Part shown: piece after piece, positions 48,890-62,900 of the stretch | Numbering within the stretch: the stretch's first letter is position 1 | How the letters are laid out: every line of letters begins with the position of its first letter | Assembly: GCA_032158295.1 (NCBI GenBank) | Contig: CM063256.1 | Location: forward strand, 9,904,453-9,968,452 | Direction: 5' to 3' | DNA from: Pycnopodia helianthoides | Taxonomy: Eukaryota > Echinodermata > Asteroidea > Forcipulatida > Asteriidae | Length of the DNA: 64,000 bases | Notes under the pieces: generated by a model | What the model saw: only the letters and a program-made list of their open reading frames with translations | What the model was told of the DNA's origin: nothing | The model's database searches: none | Position numbers and translations under genes: made by a program

Positions 48890-49535
48890 CCTACATTCAA
48901 AAGTGATGTAATGCTGATATTAGGAATATTAAATATCAATTTAGCTTGTCTAAATTATCTATTCAATGCTCCTAAATCAAACATTTGCCATCAAAATGAA
49001 TGGTAATTGGACTGGGATAAGTATTTGACTGCAACACTTATGGTGTAGGGTTTTGTACCAAAGGAGGGGGAGTATAAAATTTAAACATGTATATATAATG
49101 ATGTAATGCTGATATTAGGAATATTTAAATATCAATTTAGCTTGTCTAAATTATCTTTTTGATACTCCTAAATCAAACATTCCTCATCAAAATGAATGGT
49201 AATTGGACTTGGACAATTATTTGACTGCAACACTTATGGTAGAGGGTTTTTATGCCCACAGTACAACGCACAGCCACGGATTTGTTCACTTTTATTTTGC
49301 TTTTTTCCTAAAAAAAAAAAAATAACCCCTTATCTTATTCGGAGAATTATTGAGAATTATTAGGAATAAAGTTTTACTTAAAAATTCCTATATTATTCAA
49401 AAGAGATTCAATGCTGAATCTATTTAATACTCTTCAATCAAACATTTATCATCAAATTTGGACTGGATAAGTATGTCTGCAACACTTATTGTGAAGGGTT
49501 TTGTGTCCACATTACAAAGCGCAGCAACGGAGGGG
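48890..49535. repeat. Tandem repeat, unit about 196 bp, two full and one partial copy
   Basis: TGATGTAATGCTGATATTAG begins copies at about 48904 and 49099. Both contain ATTTAGCTTGTCTAAATTAT, CTCCTAAATCAAACATT and GACTGCAACACTTATGGT. A shorter copy with CAATCAAACATTTATCATC lies at 49408-49535. Confidence 0.8.
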
Positions 49536-49539
49536 TACA

Positions 49540-51400
49540 CATTGTGTTAGTATATTAATTTTTTTATTTCACTTTTGGGCTTTATTCATTAACAAAATAA
49601 TTATCTTTTTCAGAGAATTATTGAAAAATTGTTATGAATTAAGTTCTACTTGGGTTATGTACCCTTTGTTTATAAACATTACACTTTTTGAAATACAAAA
49701 AAAATGACAATAATAAATAAACATGACAACTGACGACTTGAATTACCAACCCTGACATAAATTTCCAATAAGACTAGTCTCCTTACTTAAAAGCATCATC
49801 GGCTTCGACCAATATGCAAATCAAAAATGCCAAGACAGGGTGAAGCGACATTGGAAGCTATACAAGCAAGGACAACATCAACAAGATCGCTGAACATCCC
49901 GGGGTAGAAAAGGGGAGGGACTCTGCAGGAGAACGGGTTAGATCTTCTCTTACCATTCGCAGACTTCACACTCTTGTCTTTGTCTTGAAGGTCAACTTTC
50001 CTTATCCGACCTCCACTATTGCCCTCTATCAATATAATCTAACCTTTGTTTCCTTGTTGATTTGAGTTTGTTTGTTTTTGTGTTTTATTTATTTATTTAT
50101 TTTTTTTTTTGAAGGGGGATAATTCTGTTTTAGAAAGGTCAATAATTAGCAAAGTTGTCGGCGAGTTCTTCTCAAGTTCTATTAAGGGTTAAATATAGAT
50201 TGTTTCCATGGAGCTTACTGCTGTACTCTATCATTTTACTTTTTATTTGTTGTTGTAAAGATCAAAAACTTATTCAACTCTCTATCACAAAGAGAGAGTT
50301 ATGTACGTTGGTAGGGGAAATAGTTCCAACATGTTATTAAAGAAGTGAATCGCACATGAGAGCTTAAAATGTGGAGGTCGGATATACGGCTAAGTTTTCT
50401 TTACCTTGATCCTTTGGCGAACCTCCAAGTACGTCCACATACCACATATCCATAGATCTTGAGAGTTGTCAGCACACAGATGTTTTCTCTTTTTAAAACT
50501 CAACAAATATTCCCGTCAATGATGCTTGAAGCTTGGCTAGGCCCTGGGAGTTCACTGCTTGTCGTTCCCCGTCTTGATTCACCGCTTACAGCTGCATCAT
50601 CAGTCCTTCCTATTCGTCTGTCCTTTCTCGTCTCCTGAGTAGATCGAGTGACAACAACCAATCAATGATACAGTTAAAAGTTTTGTGTTTTTATTGTTCT
50701 GTGGTTTGTTTTTTTTGCATTAAAAAACACCTCGAAGAATTTATGCATTCTGATTGTTCTTATACTAGTCACGTGAGGGTTTATTAACTATGGGAATTAC
50801 TGAATAAATGGCCCCTAAACAAGCACATTGTTGAGTAAAAGTTCTGTAAGCACTGTGCTTGTTGTGCGGGAACTATCAATAAACTGTTTTCTTTGTGCGT
50901 ATTGCACTCTATCCCTTTTGTTTTTGAACAATACAATTGGCGGAACTACCCCCTTGTAGAAAAATTATGCATATTTGAAATTTTCTAAGTTAGGACGGAG
51001 GTAGTCTATTTCATGAAGAATTTTATAGACATGGTTCAGCTCCATTTGTGTAACAGTAACACGGTCAACGCTGAGTGTGCGCAGTTTGTTTAATTCTGTT
51101 TGACCAATATGTGATCTAGAACCCAATGCTTAAAATAAATCGGACTAGTTTGTATTGTGTAACTTGCAGCCTTTTCGTCATTTTTTTCCAACAATGCAAA
51201 GAACCAGGATGAACAACATTATCAAAATGGCGTTGATGAGAGCAGAGCAGATTGTTGTGCGAGATCTCTCATATAGCACCGGACTTTTTAAGTTACAGAA
51301 CTAAAAATGTTCCCACCATCCCCAGTAAGACTCTGATAAAGTGTAATGTCCAAATAATTAACTAAATTTGAAGGAGTGTATAGCAATCTTCCCATGACAA
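49540..51400. other. Intergenic, no clear feature
   Basis: I see no exon of a known family. Isolated donor-like sites on the minus strand (for example at 49953) could belong to the putative transcript of the 0.6-kb array, but nothing more supports this. Confidence 0.4.
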
Positions 51401-51410
51401 GAAAACGAAT

Positions 51411-51585
51411 ACCGGACACTTCGGCACCTCGCAAACTCGGCACCCACACAAACTCGGCACCTTGCAAACTCGGCACCTTGCAGACTCGGCACCCACTCGA
51501 CACCAGAATGTCGGGATTGTTGTGCCGAGATTGCAAGGTGCCGAGTTTGTGGGTGCCGAGTTTGCAAGGTGCCGAAGTGACCGGT
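51411..51585. repeat. 175-bp palindrome of AACTCGGCACC-type units
   Basis: It starts ACCGG and ends CCGGT. Five or six units of about 14-15 bp on the left (AACTCGGCACCTTGC) face the same units in the complement on the right (GCAAGGTGCCGAGTTTG). The centre near 51510-51530 is unpaired. The open frames crossing it are a result of the repeat. Confidence 0.9.
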
Positions 51586-52419
51586 ACACAAGAAAACTTC
51601 CAATGCATCCACAGTGCTTAATTTCATATTGAATCCAAATAGGATGGACACCGTTTTGACGAGGTGCACAGACAGTTTGTTTGTTATCAATCACTTCAGA
51701 TGATTCCATCTCCCTTATCCATTCAAACTGTCAGCTGTACCTTTCAGGGTATTTGCCATAAATAAATAGGGCACTGTCATCAGCACACGACAGGCAAATT
51801 AGATTGCACCTATGTTCATATCGTTCACAAAGCAGACGGAAAAAAGTTGAGTTACCCTACTATGAAAAACCAAATGCTATTTCCATTGGGTGAGATTCCA
51901 CCATTGGGTGGGATTCCACTTAATTTGACACTGACAATTAATGCCTATCTGAAAGAAACATGTATGATTGAAACCACTTAAACAGAATCCGAATGAGTTC
52001 AAGTCCCGTTCAGCGAACAATTTGAATAATTGTTGATAAACTTACCGGTAAAGTTCGTCAGAAAACGCGACGTCCGAATCCCAGAGCCATGATGTGCATC
52101 CAGGTCTGCGACACGGGCCATTATGAATGCTATGCGTGTATTAGCGCACAACGAGTACTTCGAAAAAAGCGCAAGACTCCTTATTTGCATAACAATAAAC
52201 TTGCACAGGTGGTATTCCACAATCAACCCAAGTCTAAGGAATGTACATGGATGAACTTGTTGAGTAAAAGTGACGGGATTAGTTAATTTATTCTGACCAG
52301 TGCGACAACAAATGACGGGAGGTATGCCTTTTTCTGCGAACAAGGTTCGGGTTGTTAGCTCAAAAAAAGGAGATTTGTTTTGTGTATAACCAACAAATGT
52401 ATACGCCTAATTATCATTT

Positions 52420-53490
52420 GACAATAACCATTATTTATATAAAGTAAAAATAAATAACCATTATTTATAATGTATAGATATTTTTATTTACAAATAACCA
52501 TTATTTATACATAGTCATTATTTTTTTTATATTTGATTTATATAAATAGTCATTATTTATATAAGGTCATTATTTATAAATAATCATTATATATACATAG
52601 TCATTATTTATAACCACTGTTTATATAAAGTAATTATTTACAAATAATCATTATTTATAAATATTTAATTTATATAAATAGTCAATATTTATTTAAAGTC
52701 ATTATTTATATAAAGTCACTACTTATAAATAATCATTATATATACATAGTCATTATTTATAAATAACCACTGTTTAAATAAAGTAATTATTTACAAATAA
52801 TCATTAACTATAAATATTTGATTTGTATAAATAGTCATTTCTTTATATGAAATCACTATTTATAAATAACCTTTATTTATGTATATTTTGTACTTACTAT
52901 ATGATAATTATTTATCAAAAGCCATTATTTATATAAGTCATTATTTATAATCAACCACTATTTTACAAATAACCATTATTTATAAAAAAAAAATTTATAT
53001 AGAAAGTCGCCCCAAAATAAAAAAAGGTCGCCCAAAGAAAAACCAAACCCCCCAAAATCGTCGCCGTGTAAAACAAAAAGTTTCACCCGAGACTAAAGGC
53101 GCCACAAAATAACAGAACAAAAATATATAAATTATTTTTAAATAACCACTTTTTGTATATAATCATTACTTATATTTTATTGGCCTAATAATTTTTTTAA
53201 ATGAATAATCATCAATTATTATAACGTCAATATTTGTTTTAAGAACATTACATATATTTATACTAATCTTTTTTGGACCTTCACTTCTATGTATTTTTTT
53301 TTATTATATATGTATATATATACTATAACCATTTTAAAGAAAATATATGCCTAATCATTATTTTAAAATAAGCATTATTTATATATTTTATTTATTTACA
53401 AATAACAGTTTTTTATATTATATTATTTATTCATAAATAACCATTATTTATAGTCATACCGCTATTTATATAAAGTAAATATTTACAAAT
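52420..53490. repeat. AT-rich degenerate minisatellite
   Basis: Many loose copies of CATTATTTATAAATAA and TAGTCATTATTTATATAAAG, arranged in two blocks (52420-52990 and 53130-53490) separated by a non-repetitive, A-rich piece with CGCCC and CGTCGCC motifs. It ends about 420 bp before the NOL10 start codon. Confidence 0.85.
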
Positions 53491-53750
53491 ATTTGTTAAA
53501 CAAACCGCGGATGTTGACATGGAAGGCTGAATGTGGCAATTGACAGATGTTGTGATAAAATTCAACATTTCTGCAAACTTTTAATTAAAAAGAATACATA
53601 TCATGATTGGTTGCTTTGTTTCCAAAAAATTCAACATTATTTTTTATCGGGTATAACAAATTTTGGCTGTCTGTTTTTGCATTTATGGCTTTCAATAGTT
53701 TTCCAGCTTTGGTTGGTGGTCTGACTACTGTGTCTACATCGTATACTACA
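53491..53750 (+). repeat. Dispersed repeat, copy 2, upstream of NOL10
   Basis: Matches the reverse complement of 404-692, including CAAACCGCG, CAACATTTCTGCAAACTTT and GATTGGTTGCTTTG. It lies 160-420 bp upstream of the NOL10 start codon, so it may be in the promoter or 5' UTR. Confidence 0.6.
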
Positions 53751-53912
53751 AGTAATAAAATACTACTAGGTTCCAGACCAAAGCTATTGGGCAAAAGACA
53801 CGTGCTGAAATTGGAACGTAAACAAACTGGAGAGATGTTGGTGTTGCTTTTATGTATTTCTTTCGCAATAAAAAGACTCTCTGTTCCTGTCAGCTAATTA
53901 GAAGTTTTAAAA

Positions 53913-56900
53913 ATGCAGGTGTGTCAAGCGAACAACGTGAAGGTGTACAATCTGAGCCTGGGTAAATCTTTACCAGAGGTAAGTTTACTTCCAAATCAAA
54001 CTCAAAGTTCATTAAAATTTGAAACCGCTGTTACTGCTCGTAAAAGGCAGAAAGTGCCCTATTTCCGACAGTTTAGACTATGAAATGTATGTACGCCTAT
54101 TTAAATTTCATGTGAAACAGAAGAACTAAATTAATTATGAGATGAAATAATGATCACGATAAGGAAACATTATATCCACTGATGATATGAGGAGTCTTTA
54201 GGATACAAAAAGAGCCATGTTTTATAAACGCCTTGTATTTTTGTAAGTTCACCACGAATCGACTACGTACGGTACAGGAAAACATTTCGATGCATTGAAT
54301 TGAGTAAATAATTGGACCTCCTTCAAGTTCCAGTTCTAGCCCCACTCATGTTATACTCCTAGAATAACATGAGGTTTCAATCCGCTATCATCTCCAGACC
54401 AGAGACGATAGCGGATCAAAGTACTCTTCGTACATGATAGTCAGTACACTAATGATGCTCATGTCTGCATTTTGCCAATTACAAGTAGCTCCGCTACGTG
54501 TGGCCACTGGGTGAATCCTTATCCACACGTCCACCGGCCAGGTCAATAAATTGCAGCTAAGATCTAGGCCAAGCATCCCATACGGCCGGGTGGGTCGGCG
54601 GTTTTAACCAACTAATATAGATGTGTCCACTTTCCCCTTGCGTCATAAGAGCTCTCCTCAAATGCTTTGGTTATTGAAATTTATACTAACCTGTTGAAAA
54701 GTTTTTGCAGATTATCCATATTCCAATTTGCTCAAAATGACTTCCGATGATGGGTCCAGCCATTTTGGCTTGGACCCACAGGCCACGGGTGTTGGGAGGG
54801 TGCAAACAAACTTTAGTGGCTATTCTATGTCGCAATTACAGCTAAGCGAGCTTCATACGGAGGCGAGGCGGTACCGCACATGTACACTGACTATTTTTTT
54901 TTTTTTAATATTGGGCCTGCAGCTATCTGAAAAGAAAAGAAAAGAAAAAAACCAACAACAACAACAACAGCAACATCTGCAATGACTGACCTAACAATAA
55001 CATTACAAATGGGTTAACTATATATTATAAAATACTGTTTTGTCCAGTTTTAAGCTACACTTTTGTACACGTTATTCTATATGCCTCCAACTCCAAGGCA
55101 ATGCAGTCTGACAGGTCAAGTGTGATATTTGAATATCAGTTTTTGTTTACAGATAAAGTGTCTTAATTGTTGACAGTTCATTCTTGTGAAATTTCAAAAA
55201 TCATTGCACTGCTGGTAACAAACAATCCTTGTATATTTTTCAGTGGTTGTCTGATCGGAAGAAGAGGTCTTTACAGAATTCAGACAGAGGTATGTAGACA
55301 TTTCTTGTAATCTTGTATTGTTGCTCTCTCCTACAAGCATTGTTGCTGCCCTGGAGAGGGTGGGTTGAAAAATCCATTTGTGCTCTGTGCCTGTGCTGTC
55401 AAGATTGTGCTTAAAGGCACTGGACACTATTGGTAATTACTCAAAATAATTGTTAGCATAAAAACTGACTTGGTAACTAGCAATGGAGAGCTGTTGATAT
55501 TATAAAACATTTGAGAAACGGCTCCCTCTGAAGTAACGTAGTTTTTGAGAAAGAAGTAAAATATTTGAATTGATTTTGAGACCTCACGCGTGAGGCAATC
55601 TGAAAGCACACAAGTGTGACAAGGGTGTTTTTTCTTCCATTATTGTCTTGCAACATCGACGACCAATTGAGTTCAAATTTTCACAGGTTTGTTATTTTGT
55701 GCATATGTTGAGATACACCAATTGAGAAGACTGGTCTTTGACAATTACCAAAGGTGTCCAGTGTCTTTAAGATGGTGATATTTTCAATTTGTCCTAAAAG
55801 ACATTTGAAGCTCCATCCCTCTTATGGCTGGCAGTGCTTCTCTCTGGAACCCTTTCCGATAAATGAAGGTTACCGTCTTTGGAGTTGTAACTTGTAAAAC
55901 ACTTTATAAAACTGAAAAAATATACATATTTTGCAAATTACATGCTGATGCCTTTTGATTTGGCTAATTGCAAATAACCAAAGGACAAGAAACAACATTC
56001 TTTTATAGACTACATGTATTTAAACACTATTAGTCATGCATATTTAATAACTGCAAATGTGCAGGGAGGTTCTGAGAGAGAGATTTAGTGCATTGGGCTA
56101 GATTTCTGTGTGGTTTCAGGTCTAAGCAGCAAGACCTGTGCCTTTGAGATCTGGTGCTCTGTCGTTTGGATGGGACATAAAGCCCCTTTTTTGTAATGCA
56201 TGTCAAATCAAAAATTGGAATAACTATGTAAAAAGAAGGGGCTTTCCCCAATGTTTTCTGGCATGGCCTTTCAACAATGTTCCCTCTCGCGTTGTATTCA
56301 TTTCAAGGTGTTATAGTCTTAGATCAAGATATTCTTACGTGGTTACCATCTATTCTTAGGTGCGACAACTCCACCGGTAATAGGCATTTGATGACTGTAA
56401 CACAGTAAATCTGTTTGTTTGTTTGGTTATTGTGGTTCTTCAGCAAGTCATGTTTTTGGAACAAGGCCCTCCAGTGTTTGATAGATTTAATTCAAGTGAT
56501 AAAACACCAACAAGTCTTTGACCAAGACTAGTGTTATAAAAGCCTGCCTACTAGAAGTGTGCTGGAGGAAAAAGTACCAAAGTAACAGAAAGCAAAACTA
56601 AAATGTTAATATATGAGGGCGATATAGAAATTACAATGGTGACCGGTGTGCAATACATGTCATTCTTTTACATCTCTTCCTACAGATCTACAGCATCGGA
56701 TTCAACTCATCCAAGACTTTGAGATGCCTTCAGTTAGTAACTCCGTACAAATCACAGCAGACAGTCAGTTTATACTTGCCACTGGTATGTCGTAAAACAC
56801 TGTATGAAACAATGTGGAACACAGTTATGAGTGTTCACTTTTTAACAGTACCTTTTCTAATAGCTTGTAGTATTTTTTTTTTGGGGGGGGGGCATAGTGT

Positions 56901-59900
56901 AAGCCAGAGGGGTGTCTGTGTGTCTTTTGGACACCCTTTTTTATATTTAGACACCCTGATTAATCTGTCATTTACATGTAAATGAACTGTAAGTGAGCAA
57001 TTTGGACACCCAGTTTTTAAACTTCCAGTAAATTTGGGTGATTGCAATCTTTTTCAAATGGTTTAAGCCATCAGATAAGAGCCTTTAGACTCAATGAACC
57101 AAACTCCCCAAGCTATCTGTTGGAGACATGATTGATTATAGCCAGGAGTGGCTATTACTATTAGCCCATGGCTAAGAGATTTCAGGAAGGAACTATAGAT
57201 AAATAAATAAATAGTAAACTTGCGGGTACAACCATGTGTAAATCTCTTTTGTGAGAGTGTTCGCTCTGAAAAGAGCCGGTGTGGTCTCGACGTTTTGAGT
57301 AGTATACTCTGCTCGTCTTCTCATTTTTCCACACCATGCACAGCTTTAAACAATACTTGCTAAGAGATTTGTTAACATTTCCTGTGGAAATTCTTAAAGG
57401 GGTGATCTTTTATGGAAATTGTTTTAGTAAAATAATCAACCCCAGATAATTTGACATTTTTCATGCTATTTGGCTAGGTCTCAATAGGGAACTTGTTTTT
57501 TTATATAGATTTTGTAACTGACTCTTTGGCGAAGTACACAAAATTTGTTTACAAATGGACTGTGGCTTCATAAAATGTTTTAAGCACAACAAGATTTGAT
57601 ATGCGCAGAACAATGAGGGTCTTTTGGGACACTAGGTGTCAGCAGAATCACCAGGTAAATCCATTGTTCTCGGTAATGTGCGCATGCTTAAAACAATGGC
57701 AGTTTTACCTGGTATGTCTGCTGCCATCTAGCGTTCAAAAGTCTCCCATTGTGGTCACCATAAAAAAAGAGACTTTAACAGCCTATATACTACTTTATGT
57801 CATACATGTGTATGCACTAATTGCAGCTGGTTTCCTGCATATTTTTGTTAGGCAGAACCATTGTCAAGCTCTTAAGCAGCTCTATGAAATTGGACTCTGG
57901 TCAGCAGCTGTCAGAAGTTTGTCAAAATTATCCACTCAGTGGTATTCAACAACCAAATATTTTGACTCTGATGATATAAATTTGTCTTGTCTCAGCAAGT
58001 GTCAGAAGTTTGTCAAATTATCCACTCAGGGATGTAACAAAAGTATTTTGAAATCTGATGATATGAATTTTGTCTTGTTTATATCAATGTAGCATGTGAT
58101 TTGGCGTCATATGAACAAACCAGAGATGTATTGTAACAAGTAAGGCTTTTAGGAATCTTGATGCTTTGATTCTGTATGGCAGATTCCAGTTCATCAAATT
58201 AGAAACAGTTCATGGTGTTGCCCCGTAAAGGATACAAAACGAGGGTCCGATGTTTGAAGTAAAGGCTTTATGGAAGTTTGAACGGGTGTTTTGATTCTGT
58301 AAGGTTAATGTAATAACTATCCGCAATAGACGATATGCATTATGACTTATTGATAGGGTGCCCGGTTAGAGTCAATAGGTTACTAGGTGGTGTGGGTTGG
58401 TGTGGGATAGGGCAGGGCTTTGAAGGAGGGGGTGGTGGGTGTGAGGGAAGGAATAAGGGTAGATTTAGAACATGTAGTGTTGGGTGGAAGCTTAAATGGG
58501 TTTAGGGCTGGGATAATATGGAAAGGGTACGATGGTGTGATGTAGTGGGCATGTCATGGGATGGGTTCAGGTAGCTATTAGGACATGTGGCTATGAGGAG
58601 AATTTGGGTTCTGTTGGTAGGGATGGTGTGGGCGGGAATAAGTGTAGATTCAGAACAATGTGTAAGGTTGGACTCATAGTCTACGGGCTGTACATAACGC
58701 AAAGATCCAACTCATGGTGAGTAGCTATGTTCATGTAGGCTGCAATCTTGGGCACACCTGGACTTCAGGAAGTTACAACACAGCAATGAACGACCTACCA
58801 GGGAGTGTGTCGAAAATTAAATAATCTGGATAAATGAGTAATTCATCTTTTAGATGTGAACTTTTGCATTAGGGATGAAGAATTAATTTTGTTTTACCCT
58901 TACACCGATGTGTATTAAGCACTGTATACGCAGTACTTTCCTGAGCTCTGTGAAAAAAATCCACAGGCAAATCACTCGGGTGGGATTCCAACCCATGGCC
59001 TTTGCAATGCTAGAGCAGATGTCTTACCACTAGACCACCGAGCTAGCCTGAAAGGCCAGATAGCTAGAGGTAGTTAGAATCCTTCGCAGCGGGTTCTGCA
59101 ACGATTTAATAGATGTTAATTTTTGCAATCAGGATAATTCACCTTCCTTGGTCATTTCTTTCTTTTCAGTTGTCAAGTTTCACGTCTTGTCTGAAGATTA
59201 CTCAAAGGTAAAATGAAAAGCAAATAATTACCCCCAAAAATATTTGTAGTTTTTGAGCAGATGTTTTTGTTCACATTACTACAATTTAATGTCGGATGTA
59301 GTGACCATCTGTCCCCTATTTGTAAGCATTTCTTCCAAACTAATGAAAATATCAAACAAACTCTTTGCTTAAAGACAAAGAAAACGATTGATATTCATTG
59401 ACAAAAACAAATATTATTTTCAATCTGAAAGCTCACTGATCACAAAGTTCATCCAGTACCAAATCATCCAGTAACATACTTCTGTTTTAACTCTTAGAAA
59501 ATAACATTTGAAGACACCCCCTCCCCAATTTCTGTTTTAGTATTTTTAATTTGTTTTTATTGTCACTTTGGCTATTAAAGCGTGATATCCCCAACAAACC
59601 ATCTGCTGCTTTTCATTGTTTACACTTTTAAAACATGACAACTGAGTTTGATGACATTTTCACAGGAGGAAATGTGTGGTTTGTTTGTTGAAAACTATTT
59701 GATGAAAACAATAGATGTGATAATTTTTTTGTTTCTTATTTACGACTTTCAGATGGTGTTTCTACAGTGCGATCGCTATATAGAGTTCCACGCCCGCTAT
59801 GGGCGTTACCATCGGTTACGAATACCCAAATTCGGTCGTGATATGGCGTACCATGAGCCCTCTTGTGACCTTTTTGTCGTTGGAACTAGGTTGGTATACA

Positions 59901-62900
59901 TTTGTGGAGTCAAAACTTGTTTTTTTTATATTTTTCTTCTGCTGGCTTAGTTTGAGCCAAAGCAACTTCTCCAAACCAAGTTGTCATTGGATTTTCCCCC
60001 TGGCTTACAATGGGATTACTGGCATAATAAACTTATGATTTCATTTCTGCTTTCACAATATATGTATACTTTAAGTTAACCCTTTAGAGACTATTGCTGA
60101 TGGGAGTGGGTTGTACCAAAATGCCCATAGCGCCCCCCCCCCCCCCAAAAGGGCAATATTTACCAACCGAAACAAAAAACGAAGTAAAGGTATTGTCCTA
60201 AATTTAAAATTTTCAATGTTTCCCATGTTGACATAACTTCTACAGTTCAAAAACATAACTATATTTTTGTATTTCTGTTCCTTTTATTGTTTTTTTCCAA
60301 ATATTCTTCCCGTCTTCCTGAAATTTCCTTTTTTCAAAAATCAACAAAATTTGCTTTGTCTTGGTGTATGGTGTTAATTCTACGAACATGGTCTCTGAAG
60401 GGTTATTAAGCTTGGTTCATTTTTGTCTGTGATATTTATTTGATGTGCATACAAATAGTCTCTTCTCTTTCCTTCAGCTGGTCTCTGACATGTATTTTTT
60501 TTCTTTCCTCAGTCCTGAGGTTTACAGACTAAACCTAGAGCAAGGGAGATTCCTGAGTCCCTTTGTGACTGAAGCCAGGTATAGTTTTTTACTAGACACT
60601 TTGTTGGTGGGAGGAAATCATGGGAACTTGAAGGAATGTGAATGCATAAGACTCTTAATCAAGTCTTTGAAACTTCAACCCCGACAATGATTGCAAAGTC
60701 TTTGGCCACTCTGCAAACTTTTTTTATTTTTACTTTCTGGTTTCCTGTTTGCACTGTCGGCCAACATCATGTGAAAAGTACAATTACTGAGAAATCTGTC
60801 ATAGATAATATACTCTTCATGAATATATTTATTTCCATCACAAATTATTTTTATTGGTTGTTTTTATACCCAGTGTAATAGAATCTGAACATTTGTGCAT
60901 AATTACATTTTATGTTTTGTTAACAATATTCTTTATTATGTATTAGGTAGATTTTAATGATGTTTTTGTTGTTGACAGGGGTCTAGACCGGATGTACTTA
61001 GCTGTTTAACTTGTACTCACTGTAACATCTTAATATTTAAAACAAATAATAATTTATAAATAAATGATAATTGGAAATTTTGCTTTAGTGGGATCAATGC
61101 CTGCTGTGTCAACCCAGCACATCATTTATTGGCACTGGGAACACTTGAAGGCAGAGTAGAATGCTGGGATCCTCGTAGCAGAAGACAAGCGGCCATCTTG
61201 GATTGTGCATTAAGTAGCATCACCATGGAAACACAGTGAGTCTGTTCAAGGGGTTATAGATGGATTGCACTTGATGTAATTGACCACTGTCTTTGATGAA
61301 AAAACAATGGAAACGTGTACGCGCTACGCATGACTCTCGGCCAATGATAGCTCTTCATGCGTGCACGTTTCATCAAAGATGGCAGCCAATGCAAGGGGTC
61401 TATTGGAAGATTTTTCATGTAATAAAACTATGCTATGAGAAATAGTCTGAAACAACCGTACTTTTCTTCAAGACCATTCTAGTTTTTTAAAATCTTTGTT
61501 TGATAATGAACATGGGTTGTTGTGGCCAAGGGCAGGCTATGGCAGTGGACTGTATCCTGCTGTATTGGCGGCTGCAGCTATGGCTACGGCAGTTGCTAAG
61601 GTTGTTGCTAAGAGCAAACTATACTTTAACGCATGATGACATGTATCTCTATGTAGCCGTAGCTGTAGCCGCCAATTCTGAAATGGCTTAATAGTGCAGA
61701 ATGCAATGCCAAAGGCACTGTGAATTATGTGTGGTTGACTAATTTAGTTTGCAGCTACGGCTACATCGAGCTATGTGTCATCATGCATTGAAGTATGGCT
61801 TGTCCATAGCAACACCCATAGCAACAGCCATAGCCGTAGCTGTAGCTGCCAATTTGGATACAGCCTCACTGTATTTTGTCAGACTTGTTTGTCAGCAATG
61901 ACTCTCACCCCTGTTCAATTTGTGGCTTCAATCTGAAACCTCATTGATTACAAAGTTCATATCACCACCAATCTTTTAGAGAAATATTTTTCGTTCAAAG
62001 TACTGTTTATGTTGAGTAAATAGCATAGGAAGAGCCCAAAATCACTGTGGCTTATTTTAATTGCTGCAATTGAAGTCCATTTAAACCTGATACGAACATT
62101 AACAAATTTTCCTTGATTTCACTAAAACGAGACCTCGGAATCGGATGAACTTTTTACAGCTTGGTTGTCTTGTGTTAGTTTTTTTAAACTAATGTTTGGA
62201 GTGACTCTTCTCTTCCCCTAAAAAACAATAATGCTTATTTCTGTTAATATTCAGAGTGAAAGGGATGCCTTCTGTATCAGCAGTCAAGTTCAAAGATGGT
62301 CTGCAGATGGCAGTTGGGACATCTACTGGGCAGGTACGGTGTCCTTGAATGGACATGTCAAAAATCCAACTCTATGAATGTTTGCTTTTTTTCTTTACAC
62401 TCTCTAAACAAAAAACAACAGTGAGACTACAAACATAGCCAAAATGGTCAGGACACTTTACAAAAAGACATGAAATGCAGAACTTGCAATGAGAGCCAAA
62501 ATGGACCACTTGTGTCGCTTCATCAAGAAAGTTCAGAAATTGGGGTAATGGTCAGTCATTATTGATAAATCTAAGTATTGACTTATTTCAATAATCGTGC
62601 ACATACTCCTCTCCCTTGTCCCCCACTACCAAGTTAGTCCTTGTCCATTCAAGGCTTTATAATTTAGATAATCTATGGACAGAAGAGGAAATCCTGCTTG
62701 TCTGAGTTTATATTAAAATTTTAATGAAAATTATATGCCGTTTTTGAATCAGAGAAAAATTCAAGACAACTACGGCCAAAATGGTCAGGACACTTGACAA
62801 CATATCCTTCCAGTCTTCGGTCCACCTTTACAATGCTGGCTGAAAATGTGCCATCTCTTGCTAGAGAGCAGACCCCGCACTAAGCCAACATGGACCAGGG

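Noticed and set aside
51288..51709. Several overlapping frames of 81-115 codons with GTHKLGTLQ-like repeats
   Set aside because: They are made by the CTCGGCACC palindrome and occur on both strands.
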